A DNA stretch of 64,000 bases from Acorus gramineus. Lineage: Eukaryota > Streptophyta > Magnoliopsida > Acorales > Acoraceae. Every line of letters begins with the position of its first letter. Positions within the stretch are counted from its first letter, which is position 1. The position numbers were made by a program, and so were the translations under genes. The stretch is taken from NCBI GenBank assembly GCA_030737835.1, contig CM060848.1, forward strand, positions 9,866,509 through 9,930,508. Direction: 5' to 3'. Below, one piece after another: positions 1 through 10,231 of this stretch. The notes beneath the pieces are model-generated. The model searched no databases, was not told the origin of the DNA, and saw nothing but the letters and a program-made list of their open reading frames with translations.

Positions 1-2000
1 TGATGTGCTTCTAGATTGTAATGGATTATTACTACCACATGCACCATATGATGCCTTCATATTCTGTAAATCATTCAACATCTCTTTTGCTGCATTGCAC
101 ACTTCAATCGGAGCATCATTCAAACATTCAGTAAAGCCACGAGCTATCTCAAGATGTTTTTTGCCCTTCCATGTACTTGAAGCACTATGCCCTTGAAGTT
201 CCACTCCAAATTCATCATATACTATTTTTGATTTGGCTGTAGTAGTCCATCTTTCAAGAATTAGATATTCAGGCAAGCAGTCAATAAAGTTGTTTCTCAG
301 TACAATAATAATATGTGAGCACGGAATGCCTTTATTTTCAAATTTTTTACATGAGCAAGTAATCACATGATCTGAGGGATTATACAAAACCTCACGAAAT
401 TTGATTGAATCGCCCGCCCTTTTAACAATATAGACTTGTGTATGACCTTCTGAATATTTCAACATTGTCCCATACTGCATAGAAGATAGAACTTCCTTTT
501 GAAACATGTCAAAAATCTTCCGAGTGTATCGTTTGGCCATTTGCATCTCAATAGCAAAACTGGTGACAATATCTGGGGTTTTATCAAGTGTGCCATGATC
601 AGCCACTAACTCATTGTACCTCTGACGCTCCAGGGCCCTGTCAAATAGCTGAATAAACTCAAGCAGGCTGTGTGTTTTGTTGAAGTACTTGTCAAAAACA
701 GAATTCTGAGCTTCACTTCGTTGACTACTCCTCATCCCTGCCATGAATATGTTTTGAAAGAACAATGGAATCCACTTTTCACGGATATTATATAATGTTT
801 TCAACCATTCATTACTTTCTAACTGAAATTTACTCATTAAACCCGGCCACTTTGCTTCAAACTCATCCGATATTTCTGAGCCATATACACATTCTTTGAA
901 TGGCTCCAAAAAATCAACTCTATAAGCAATTGGGCTAACTTGCTCTATTAATTTTTTCATTATATGGCAAATGCAAAATCTGTGAGTCACGTTGGGGAAC
1001 AAGTGTGCAATTGCAGCCCCTATAGCAACATCTTGATCTGTAATGAAAGCTTTTGGTGGACGTTTTCCCATTGCTTCCCACCATTTGTCAAATAGCCACA
1101 AAAAAGAGTCAATCATTTCATCCTTTAACAATCCACAACCAAAATTAATGGACTGAAAATGATGATTGACTCCAGTAAAAGGTGCACATTTTAAAGAATA
1201 CTTGTTTGTGCTATAAATTGTGTCAAACACAACTACATCCCCAAAATAAACATATGCCTTTCTAGAATCACTGTCGGCCCAAAACCAATGTGTGAACTTG
1301 TTGTCCTCATCAACTTCATAAGCAAAATAAAAGATGGATTCATTTCTTTCTTATCTTTGAAGTGGTTTAGAAACGATTCTGCATCACAATCTTTCGATTC
1401 ATCTCTTGTTTTTTATATATAGTTTTGAACGTCTCTCTCCGTACACTCAATCTCCCCATATCCTCCTGAATCTAACCCCATAATGGACATGACTTGTGCG
1501 GTGCTCACATTTGTTCCTCTAAATGTGTCAATCAAAGACTTTTGAGCATTTTTTACCTCTCTATGTGATCGTAGGAGGTGACATTTTCTAGGAGTACACA
1601 ATATATGGGCATGACCTTCTACAAGAATACGCACCTTCCATATTTGATCATCTTTGACAAAGGATATTTTAGCCTTGCATCCTAGTCTTGTGTGACCTCG
1701 GGAGGGTTTTGGATTTACATTACTAGTGGATGAGTTCTTAAATCCTTCTTTTGAACAAACAAAATCTCGCATATAAAGTTCATTTGAACCATCAATATCA
1801 TGATATTTCGTAGATGATTTTCGAACACAAAATCCGGCAATTTTGGCATAGTTCTTATAAAATTTCTCTGCTTCATCAATGGAATCAAAAGACATCCCCA
1901 AAACTGGTTTACATTCATCATCAACATCCGGAATCCAAATTCTACTATCAATGCTATCAACAGTTTCATCAACATAAACCTCTTGTTCAACCATGAACAT
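1..2000 (-). pseudogene. FAR1-related sequence (FRS) gene or domesticated MULE transposase, disrupted; runs off the left edge
   Basis: FAR1/FHY3-family proteins are nuclear, transposase-derived transcription factors. The N-terminal part (2000 to 1416) holds the FAR1 DNA-binding region: FDSIDEAEKFYKNYAKIAGF, then a Cys at DFVCSKEG, a Cys at RLGCKAK and a final HAH motif. The MULE transposase core (about 1340 to 600) shows FDTIYSTNKY, FITDQDVAIGAAI and HRFCICHIMKK. A SWIM zinc finger (CSCKKFENKGIPCSH) lies at about 360-310, and an open frame continues to base 1, so the C-terminus is outside the window. Two lesions break it. A TAA at about 1413-1415 follows DVQNYI, and a one-base frameshift lies near 1335-1345, just before the FAYEVDEDNKFTHWFWAD motif. 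The sequence between the lesions still encodes the normal FRS linker, so an intron does not explain them. Apart from these it is open for about 650 codons, which points to recent inactivation or to assembly errors. Confidence 0.85.
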
Positions 2001-2964
2001 TTTTGGTGGAAAACAATTTCACAAACATACATTTACATCAAAAAATGAACAAACAATCACAAAATAAAGGTGGGGACTGTGGAACAGAGAAGAAGAAAGC
2101 TCCATCCATTTTTTACTAAACAAATTTGGCTCTGTTATTCTATGAGAATTCATGATTTAACAAATTAGTTTTGATGCATGTGAAGTAATCTCTGTTAATG
2201 TTATTTGTGGGTGGTGACTGCCTGTAATTCCACTACTGCATGAAAGTGGAGTTCACTGAATCTTGACAAGAGGGAGGTTGTGGGTTAGTCATTCCATTGA
2301 ACATCTAGCACACAAAAATGTTGACGCGTAATAGCCACACAGAAGCTTTTTCGAAAATAGGCTGAGAAAGTGTTTTAACTAAAAACACACACTGAAAACT
2401 CTATATATCTGAAAAAATAAACTCTAGATCTACAAAAAAAATAAGGAAAAAAAGCTACATTTGAAAATAAATCTGAAAAAAAAAATGAAACCCTAGATCT
2501 GAAGAAACCCTAGATTGGATAGATATGAAGATAAATCTTTAAAACAAGCCCTAGATCTAAAGAAACTATGTATTTCAAGGATTTTAGGCTACAATATACC
2601 GGCGGGTGGGGCTGACCGGCGTGGGAGGTGGGGCTGACCTGCGTCGCTTGGCGTCGCAAGAAGGCGGGGCGGTAGCTCAGGGAACGGAGGGCGAAGAGGT
2701 TTCTCTGTTTCTAAGTTTCTCTGTTATTAGGGTCCCCATTTTTTTTTTTCGAAATGAAGAGTAGAACGAGAGGTGAGAGAGAGAAGAATTGGAAAAAAAA
2801 ATTGGGACCTTTCGATCTGAGGTGCACAGATCAGACGGCCACTATTGGCTGCCACATGATTTGGTACACGCCACACGGCTGCACCCAATCGATTCCCTAT
2901 ATATATATATATAGACACACACACACACGCACATACACATAGATACATACATATACATATATAC
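2001..2964. other. Intergenic AT-rich DNA upstream of the FAR1-like gene
   Basis: No convincing coding sequence is visible. A short GC-richer patch lies at about 2595-2690, and the TA/CA microsatellite is listed separately. The 5' flank of the FAR1-like gene is expected here, but I could not place its promoter. Confidence 0.5.
2898..2928 (+). repeat. Compound microsatellite (TA)n-(CA)n
   Basis: About eight TA units, one G, then about seven AC units are read directly. More TA/CA-rich sequence follows up to 2964, next to the dispersed repeat that starts at 2965. Confidence 0.9.
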
Positions 2965-3145
2965 ATTTGATTTCGAAACAAAATTCTATGTAAAAAAAAA
3001 TCAGTTCTATGTTGATGAGTTCGTTTAAAAGTCCTGTAGGTAGCCCTTCTACTCCCAATGTGCTGGCATAAAAAAGTTAAAATTAACACCCTAAATCTCG
3101 AGTTTAAATGTGAAGAGTGTATATATAAGAAATTATTTGTAGTGC
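2965..3145 (+). repeat. Dispersed repeat R1, copy 1
   Basis: The segment from TTTGATTTCGAAACAAAAT to AAGAAATTATTT is present again in inverse orientation at 49714-49885, with the same order of blocks: TCTATGTTGATGAGTT, CAATGTGCTGGCAT, AATTAACACCCTAAAT and AAGAGTGTATATATAAGAAA. Both copies have TA/CA microsatellite DNA at the same end. The right edge coincides with the truncated gag of element A. No terminal inverted repeats or target-site duplication were identified, so its class is open. Confidence 0.75.
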
Positions 3146-4170
3146 ACCTTGATGAGGTCGCCTAGATCCTTATTCTGCTTTTGACTGCATATAAAGCTCT
3201 CGGCGAACAATATGCCGATCTCTTCGAAGCAGTGTATTGATCCTCCGGGAAGCTGGTGGAACCAGCTGAGGGCCGCGCCTTCTAGGCTGCACGAGAACAT
3301 CTTGCACATTAACCCATCGTTCCATTCGTAGAACATCATGGCATTCCTTAAGCTTAGTACATGGTGGAAGGGATCTGTGGTATCGTTGTACATGTGGAAT
3401 TTGGGCTGGACGAACTTCTTAGGCGGGGTATTGTGCAAAATTCTTTGGGCGAAGGGGGATGCAAACCCCTGGAGGGCCCTCGTGACGCAATCGTGGTCAC
3501 GTTGGTTAGTAATCTCACTCTTATATGTTCGCCTAGGCCGGCTGCAACAATCCTCCCTGTAGTCGTCATCAGAAGATGCTGAGTAATGGCTGGGGCTACC
3601 AAACCGGCCGTGTTGTTGCCGTTTTTCGGCAATCTATGTCGACTATGGCGCTCTTGGCGCGGAGATCAATCTCGGAACCCATCTTTATTAGCTTTGGTCG
3701 TGGCCCTCATCAGGGCGACCTGGAATGGGAGTGGCATCTAACCTGCCGCCAACGCTCCCCACCTAAGGAATATAAGGGTTCGTGGCTCCTGTCATCGGCA
3801 TGTCGGCTCTGTCGGTTTTGATTTCGTGGTTCGACTCTTGTCTTGGTAGGGAACTCGCGATCCAGTACTGCAGGGGGTGGTGGAGGCAGCGCACCGACTG
3901 GTCACTTTAAGACTTGTTCCATTAGGTTCTCAATGCGGTGATACCTCTGGCTCATCTCCTCGAGCTCCTTCACTAAGTCACGACTCATTGGTGACTTTGG
4001 GTGTTGGGGAGTTGATCCTCCTCCTGGTGCATCCTGTTGAGGATGGGGATCATCTAGTGTCGTACGGTCCATGACCTCAACTTGTTTGTGAATCGTCGAT
4101 CTTTCAACCCCGCTCTGAGTCTTCACCATCTTTTTCTCAGATTTAGATTTGGGAACGACTTTCATACCGA
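3146..4170 (-). pseudogene. Gypsy element A: truncated, frameshifted gag
   Basis: Gag forms the particle of LTR retrotransposons. Reading leftwards from about 4170, the N-terminal part (MKVVPKSKSEKKMVKTQSG, then a helical LVKELEEMSQRYHRIENLME stretch) starts right after the primer-binding site. The gag core is recognisable at 3438-3133: KFHMYNDTTDPFHHVLSLRN, CSLEGAALSWFHQLPGGSI and FAESFICSQKQNKDLGDL. The middle (about 3900-3440) is scrambled by frameshifts. The gene stops inside gag at about 3146, where repeat R1 abuts, so protease, reverse transcriptase and integrase are missing. Confidence 0.8.
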
Positions 4171-4188
4171 ATCCTACAGACGGCGCCA
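4171..4188 (-). other. Primer-binding site of Gypsy element A
   Basis: Read on the minus strand, TGGCGCCGTCTGTAGGAT lies 3 bases after the LTR end (CATCTTCGACA). It matches the TGGCGCC-type tRNA primer sites of many plant Gypsy elements and fixes the element's orientation. Confidence 0.75.
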
Positions 4189-4191
4189 ATT

Positions 4192-4254
4192 TGTCGAAGA
4201 TGAAATCCGATCTTCCTTCTCTGGACTGGATCTCGATTCAATACGGGCTTTGAT
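4192..4254 (-). repeat. LTR of Gypsy element A, 3' tip
   Basis: On the plus strand this begins TGTCGAAGATG, the complement of an LTR ending in CA next to the primer site. It is cut at 4254 by element B and resumes at 26350. Confidence 0.7.
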
Positions 4255-4518
4255 TGTTATAAATGTGTCACTTTTAAGCCTGCTGGTAACCGTTGGAGCG
4301 TTCTGGCAGTTTTTCATTTTTTTTCGGTTTTCGATCGGTACCGCTAATTTTTGGACTGTTAGCTATCGTCCTGAGTTAGAGGATTCCGATTGGAAATCTA
4401 ACTACATATTTGGTGTCCTGGTGCCATTTTAAGCCTCTCACGAAAATTTCGTTGAATTCCGGTAACGTTTTTGAAATTTCACAGTTCCGGGGCGTATCTG
4501 GGTTTTTAAGTCGCCCGC

Positions 4519-4526
4519 TATATAAG
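4519..4526 (+). promoter_or_regulatory. LTR TATA box (element B, 5' LTR)
   Basis: TATATAAG lies 264 bp into the LTR, so U3 is short and transcription should start near 4550 (inferred from the usual plant TATA spacing). The 3' LTR and the reverse solo LTR H have similar TATATA-type sequences at this place. Element D has a weaker CTACTTAAAA. Confidence 0.6.
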
Positions 4527-4652
4527 TGAAAGCAAAAAATATCCTGGCACTATTCATCATCCCCTACCTTGAGCCCTCTCTCTCCTCTCCTCCGTTTTTC
4601 TTCCGTTTGAGGCCCTTAGACCCCTCAAACCTTAAAAGTTAAAACCTAGGAA

Positions 4653-4677
4653 GTGTAGATCGGGTCCCGATCTACAC
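4653..4677 (+). other. 25-bp perfect palindrome in the LTR leader
   Basis: The arms are GTGTAGATCGGG and CCCGATCTACAC around a single T. It lies about 100 bases after the predicted start of transcription. The same palindrome, or one very close to it, is in the other copies at about 10629, 16555, 20510, 23306, 44836 and 63172. At about 39430 it is degenerate. Confidence 0.85.
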
Positions 4678-4843
4678 CCCGGTGGTTTCAAATCCCAATT
4701 CCGGCGAGTTTTGCCCCTCCGTCCGCCCTCTCTTCTCCTCTGTTTTGGCCCATTTCGGTGGTGGAGGTAGATCCGGGCGTTGGAAACCTTTTGGAAGTGG
4801 TTTCGGTGCGCGGAGAGCAACCGGATTTCCTTTCCTCCCCTTG

Positions 4844-6073
4844 GTAAGCCTCTTTTTCCTCTCTTTCTTGCCTAGATGTATGCTAGGAGGGTGGAAATGG
4901 GGTTGGGTGGAGGTTGGCGGCGGTGGGTGGCCGCCGGAGGGCTGTGGGAGGTGGTCGGAGGCTGTGGTGGTGGTCGGAGGTGGGTGGTAGAGGAGCTCGG
5001 GCTGGCAGGCGTGCGGCTCGGGCTGGGCGGCTGCTGTCTCGGGCAGGGCAGCAGCGCAGGGTGGTGCAGGCGCAGTGGCTGGCGCAGGCGCGCACGCGCG
5101 GGCGTGCGCGCGTGCGTGCGCTCGGGCGGTGCTGGGGGCCAGCAGGGCTGGGCGTGCGGGCGCTCGACTGGCGCTGGGGGCCAGCAGGGCTGGGCGTGCG
5201 CGCTGGGCCGGCTGGCAGGGCTAGCTCGGGTAGGCTGGGAGCTGGTGCACCAGTTTGCTGGGCGCGCGAGGGCGTGCGCGCGGGTGCGCGCGCGGGCGTG
5301 CGCTCGAGGGGTGCAGGGAGAGGCATGCGGGTAGGCAGGCTGTGGGCTGTGCGCGCGGGCAGGCCGGGCTGGCAGGCTGGGCGCGCAGGCGAGCAGGGCA
5401 GGAAGTGCTCGGGCATCAGGCGAGCAGTGCCGGGCGTGCAGGCGAACGGTGCTCGGGCCACCCGGCGACGCGTGCAGGCAGGCAACGCGGGCAGCAGCGT
5501 GGGCATGCTGGCAGGCGCGCTGGGCGCGTGTTGCGTGTGCGTGCGCGTGGGCGCTGGGTGAGGGTCCCGGGTGCTTGGCGCTGAGCGTCGGGTGCTGGGC
5601 CGCGGATACCGGGCGCTGGGCTGAGGCGCAGGCGTGCACGCGGTGCAGAGGGTGCGAGCGGGTGGTGCGCGCGTGGTGCGCGCGGGTAGAGGCTGGTAGG
5701 TGCGCGCGGAGAGGGGGCTGGAGGTGCGCGCGGGGTGTGCGCGGGGCGAGGCGCTGCTCGCGGGGCGTGCGGGGTGCTCGCGGGCCAGCGCGAGGCGTGC
5801 GGGGTGTGCGCGGGCGGCTGCGCTGGGGCGCAGGGGGCGCGCGGTGCACCCGGGAGGTCTGGCTGAGGCGCGGCGGTGCACCCGGGCGGTCGGGCGGCCG
5901 TGCGGGTGGTTGCCGGCCGTGCCGGTGGTTGTCGGGAGTGCTCGGGCTAGCGCGCGTGCGGGTCGTATGCACGTTTGCTCGAGTGTTGGGTGTTTAGTTG
6001 TGGGTTTTGTATGTTTGGGTGTTTTTAGAGTATTTATGTGTTGTTCTCACCATATTGAATGTCTGTCTTGCAG
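4844..6073 (+). other. Predicted LTR intron 1, spanning the CpG-rich tract
   Basis: The donor-like G|GTAAGC at 4844 and the acceptor-like TGTCTTGCAG ending at 6073 are kept at equivalent places in all nine LTR copies (GTAAG in eight, GTAAA in H). The nearer TAG at 4873-4875 would give only a 32-base intron, too short for plants. Splicing is inferred, not shown. Confidence 0.5.
4880..5985 (+). repeat. CpG-rich minisatellite-like tract inside the LTR
   Basis: About 1.1 kb built from GCGCGCGTGCGTGCGC, GGGCTGGGCG and GGTGCGCGCGGGG-like words. Because A and T are rare, five of the six frames stay open for long stretches and give Ala/Arg/Gly/Pro-rich translations with no domain. Equivalent tracts are at 10860-11545, 16780-17700, 19520-20290 and 61870-62960 (reverse), 23535-24640, 38100-38540, 39740-40490 and 45060-45820. 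Length and word order differ greatly between copies. Confidence 0.9.
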
Positions 6074-6109
6074 ATCTGGACGGACGGTCGCGCGACGACC
6101 CAGATACTG
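6074..6109 (+). other. Candidate 36-nt micro-exon in the LTR
   Basis: The segment begins ATCTGGACGGACGG, contains the palindrome GTCGCGCGAC, and is flanked by TTGCAG and GTGAGTGGGACAA. Its length is exactly 36 nt in all nine LTR copies (equivalents near 10033-10068, 11669, 17827, 24762, 38630, 40594, 45920 and 61739-61774), although flanks and some internal bases differ. Confidence 0.6.
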
Positions 6110-7354
6110 GTGAGTGGGACAATCCAACCCAGTAGAGAGGTGTTATACACACTTGAGTGTATACCGACCTCTCCTGGGGCACCATGGATGAATATTGACA
6201 TGTTGTAATTTGTATATCATGCGAGCATGATTTAAATGTAGAATGCATGCTACCCTAGTCTTTGCATATTAGGGACTTGCACCCTTAGGATAGGTATAAG
6301 AGCCATGCACCATGTCCCCTGGTTTCATGTTAGGAAGCCCGACCGATGCATGTGCCCTACTAGTTTATTTATTAAATTAAATGCTAGTATTTGTTAAATT
6401 GAATATTATAGGGGAGGGGCCTTGCGAGGACAGCGGTGAGACCCGGGTTAGGGTACACCGTGTTCCTTGTTTGGTTGTCGGGGTGTCCTATAACGGGAAC
6501 TCACGCTGCCCTCCCGAGTTTCTTTCCCCCAATGATATTCCACCCTTGTTATAACCTTATGCATGTTCCCCGCATCGTAGTTATGCGCCCTGGTGGGTTC
6601 TGAGGAATTCAGAACAGTAGTGTTGTTATGATGTGTTGTCTGCGGATCCGAGTGGATCATATGCAATGGATAGGCTGTTCTGTTCCCTTCGTTGGATCCG
6701 TGTAGAGACTACCTCAGCGTTAGACAGGTTGTCCTGTGCAGGGGCTCCCAGTAGTAGGCACCTCCTGATTTGGTAGAAGGACTGTGCTGAACATGGGAGT
6801 GGCCAAACGACCTACGGAGTGGGGAGAGACTATCGGTGGACCAAGGGTGACCAACAGCCTAGTCAGTCCCAAGAGCCTATGTCACCCGTTGTAGGGTGAG
6901 GGTGAGGGTGTAGTGGGTTGGCGATGAGCGACCCGCTGGATTTGTCTTTGGATGTTTGTCAGTCCCAATATCCTATGTCACTCCTGTTGAGGGGTGAGGG
7001 TGAGGGTGTAGTAGGTTGGCGATAGCGACCTGCTGGATTGGTGTAGTTAGTCCCAATATCCTTGGTCACCCCTTGAGGGGTGAGGGTGAGGGTGTAGCGG
7101 GTTGGCGGAAGCGACCCGCTGATTTTGTGTTGATCAGTCCCAATATCCTTGGTCACCCATTGAGGGTGAGGGTGAGGGTGTAGTGGGTTGGCGGTAGCGA
7201 CCCACTAGGTTGCGGAATTGTTATCTTTTGTGGTTTTGGTAATGAGATTGTGGACGTTAAGGATTTCCTGGTTGCGATCAATATTGTCTGTGATGCATGG
7301 GTTGTGCCGTTCACTGAGCGTGTGGCTCACCCCTCGCACAATATTTTTCTTCAG
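6110..7354 (+). other. Predicted LTR intron 2, containing the tandem hairpins
   Basis: The donor-like GTGAGT at 6110 and the pyrimidine-rich acceptor TATTTTTCTTCAG ending at 7354 match equivalents in the other copies, for example TTTTTCCCCAG near 12945 and TTTTCTCCAG near 41690, 42720 and 47000. The second junction is less distinctive than the first. Confidence 0.4.
6865..7215 (+). repeat. Four tandem hairpin units of about 90 bp in the LTR
   Basis: Each unit reads GTCCCAATATCC, CACCC...GAGGGTGAGGGTG, then a stem-loop such as AGCGGGT/ACCCGCT (7096-7120) or AGTGGGT/ACCCACT (7182-7206). The 3' LTR of B (25555-25815) has three units, as if units 2 and 3 had recombined. D's LTRs have two units. 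Confidence 0.85.
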
Positions 7355-7751
7355 TGTCATCTGAGTCAGATCTGGAGGAGGAGCTCCCCGAGGGACTTCA
7401 TCAGTAGCGGAGTAGCACCACGCCCCGCGAGTTTCAGAGGCTATCAGCATCCCTTGTACCAGTATGTATTATTTTCCGTGCTTGGGCACGTGTTTGTGTT
7501 GTATTTGGATGTCTTTGTATGTATATTGGCTCTCACAGGACATGTGATTATGTATGGAGTCTGTAGTGTGTTTTGATTACAGATTCAGTCTTTAGCTTCC
7601 GCATTTGGTGTATATATCATGTCAGCCCTGCTTTTGTTGTCTGTGTGTCATTCTGGCTGCTTGTGTATGATATTATTGACCTCCTGTGTAGATTCTGATA
7701 TTTTATATACACTTGCCGCGTCTCGGGAACGCCCGGGGCGTGACAAAAAGG

Positions 7752-7764
7752 TGGTATCAGAGCC
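7752..7764 (+). other. Primer-binding site of element B
   Basis: TGGTATCAGAGCC starts six bases after the LTR end and is complementary to the 3' end of initiator tRNA-Met, the usual primer for this lineage. Confidence 0.95.
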
Positions 7765-7865
7765 TGGTCCTGTCAGAGCCAATGGTCTTCTTTCGTAGAG
7801 ATGAGTCCTAGGATTTTGATATGGGTATTCTGATCCTAGTGTCTGGTTTTCTTAGGATTGCTGAT

Positions 7866-8566
7866 ATGTCTCCTCGTGGAGGACGGCGCGGACTTGGTCC
7901 CTCTCGACCTTTGGAGGTTTCCGGACCTACCAGAGGCGAGGATGCTACTGGAGAGTCCACGGCTGTGAGGCCAAGATCGGCGCAGGAGCCTCCCGCATGG
8001 GAACGTGCGTTCGCTCGGATAGCGGATTCGGTGGAGACTCGGATCAAGGCATTGGAGGCCCAGACCAGAGTGTTGGTAGAGCAGACGCGGGAGACCCAGG
8101 AGCTGAGGGCGGCCCGTGATGCAATTCCACAGGTCCCCTTGGTGGCAGATCCGTCTGTGGTACCCGAAGTACCCCCAATCCCCGTGGTGATTCCAGCGGC
8201 GAGGGTTCAGAATCCCCTGGCGAGGGAGGTTGGGCTAGAGGCTGCAGCGCGAGTGCAGCAGAGTGGCCTCGCAGCCTTTTTCAAGGTCCACCCTCCCGAG
8301 TTCTGTGGCCAGTTGGCGGATCCCCTTGCCCCAGAGCGATGGTTGATGGAGGTGGATATGATCTTCTCGACCATGCTTTGCACCGATCGCCAGCGAGTCT
8401 CTCTGGCCACCTTCATGCTGAAGGGTAGCGCTGCCGACTGGTGGGCTACCCGAGTGGTGGACATTCCAGAGGGATTGGAGCAGCTTTCTTGGGTGGGATT
8501 CCGGAGGTATTTCCTGGAGGAGTACTTTCCGTTCTCGGCGCAGCAGATCGTGGTGCAGGAGTTTGT
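7866..8566 (+). pseudogene. Element B gag, N-terminal part, split by solo LTR C
   Basis: Translation from the ATG at 7866 gives a basic, Arg/Gly-rich start (MSPRGGRRGLGPSRPLEVSG), then a helical stretch (ALEAQTRVLVEQTRETQEL) and the retrotransposon gag core from about residue 105: FFKVHPPEFCGQ, MEVDMIFSTMLCTDRQRVS and GSAADWWATRVVDIPEGLEQ. The frame is open up to 8566, where solo LTR C begins. Gag continues at 20935. TTTGT at 8562-8566 and 20930-20934 is the duplicated target site. It closely resembles the gag of element D. Confidence 0.9.
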
Positions 8567-10231
8567 TGTCACGCCCCAGGGCGGCCGTCCCCGGGACGCA
8601 GCAAGTGTATATATGATATCAGTGACAGGAAATCAATAATAAACCACAAACAATCACTAAAATGACACACAGATAAAAGTAGGGCTGACATAATATATAC
8701 ACCGAGTGCGGAAGCTAAAGGACTGAGTCTGTAGTCAAAACACACTACAGACTCGATATATAATCAAAAGTCCTGTGAGAGCCAACATGTCATAAATATA
8801 CACAACAAAATCCAAATATAATCCAACTAAGTGCCCAAGCACAGAACATATACATACAACAGAAAGAAGGGTGCTGATGGCCTCAAAACTCGTGGGACGC
8901 GGCGCTGCCCTCTGCCGGTGTAGTCGCTCGGGAAGCTCCTCCCTCAGAGATCACTGAAAAGACAATATGCGAGGGGTGAGCCACACGCTCAGTGAATAGC
9001 ACAACCCATGCATACAGTTCATATTAACCACATTTAATCAATTCATAAGCCACAAGTGGCATAATATCACCATCCGGGGGTTCGTTCATCGCCGAACCCC
9101 ATACCCTCACCCTCACCCTCACCCTCAACAGGTGACCTAGGATGTTGGGACTTAGCGGGTTGATAAACATCCATTCATAATCCTGTGGGTCGTCGCATCG
9201 CCGGCCCACCATACCCTCACCCTCACCTCTCAACAGGTGACCTAGGCTCTTGGGACTGACTAGGCTGTTGGTTACCCTTGGTCCACCGATAGTCTCTCCT
9301 CACTCCGCGGTTGTTTGGCCATTCCCATGTTCAGCGCAGTCCTTCCAAGTCAGGAGGCGCCTACTAGTGGGAGCCCCTGCACGGGACAACCTGTCTAACG
9401 CCGAGGTAGTCTCTACACGGATCCGACGAGGGGAACAGAACAGCCTATCCATCGCATATGATCCACTCGGATCCGCTGACAGCACATCTCTACGACTCTA
9501 ATGTCTCGAATTCCTCAGAATTCCACCAGCACGCATAACCAGGATGCGGGGAACATGCATTTATTAATCATAACACAGGGGTGCAATATTATTGGGAAAG
9601 TATCCTGGGGAGGGCAACGTGAGGTCCCGATACAGGACGTCCCGACAACCAAACAAGGAACACGGAGTACCCTAACCCGGGTCTCAATGTTGACCTCGCA
9701 AGGCCCCTCCCTATAATATTGACTAAAACATGCAATCCTCATTTATGCTAGCATTTGAATAAACAAATCAAACTATAGGACGCATGTAGAGGTCGGGCTT
9801 TCCTAGCATGATAGCGAGGTGGCAGGATGCACGGCTCATGCACAATCCTAAGGGTGCAAGTCCCTATCACACAATCTAGGGTGGCATGCAATTCTACACA
9901 CACATCATGCATACATGGATTACATCAAGCAGTTAATATTAACTATAAGCCCCAGGGGAGGACGGTACACGCCCAAAGCATGTAGCGCCTCCCACGCTGG
10001 GTTGGGTTGTCCCACTCACCGGGAATCGGGTCGACGCGCGACCGTCCGTCGAGATCTGCAAGACAAGGTATTAACTGGTTAAAATAAATCCACAATGACC
10101 CCAAAAATACATAACACACACAAATAGACACCCAACACCCCCCCCGGCAACCACCCGCACGGCCACCCGACCGCCCGGACGCGCCGCCGCGCCTCAGCCC
10201 GCGCACTCCGCGCACCGCCCGGGGCACCGCG
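8567..10231 (-). mobile_element. Solo LTR C (family 1, reverse), left part
   Basis: It begins TGTCACGCCCCAGG, the complement of the family 1 LTR end, and is interrupted at 10231 by element D. The rest is at 19522-20929. No internal region belongs to it, so it is a solo LTR of about 3.07 kb. TTTGT target duplications flank it exactly. It carries its own hairpin (9077-9100, GGGGTTCG/CGAACCCC) and 36-nt segment. Confidence 0.92.

Larger units (their letters stand above)
4255..7745 (+). repeat. Family 1 LTR: 5' LTR of element B (3491 bp)
   Basis: It begins TGTTATAAATGTGTCAC and ends GGGGCGTGACA. In the first 160 bp it differs from the 3' LTR of B by five substitutions and one single-base indel. 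It carries four tandem hairpin units where the 3' LTR has three. Confidence 0.95.

Noticed and set aside
4844..4875. 32-base GTAAG...TAG intron before ATG
   Set aside because: Too short for a plant intron. The conserved TTGCAG at 6073 is the better partner.
4872..5972. Long open frames on both strands (up to 366 codons), Ala/Pro/Arg/His-rich
   Set aside because: Stop codons are rare in such GC-rich repeats. Frames are open on both strands at once, lengths differ between LTR copies, and no domain is visible.
6900..7180. GGGTGAGGGTGAGGGTG runs as interstitial telomere repeats
   Set aside because: The plant telomere unit is TTTAGGG. Here GAGGGT words are part of a 90-bp hairpin unit repeated in all family 1 LTRs.
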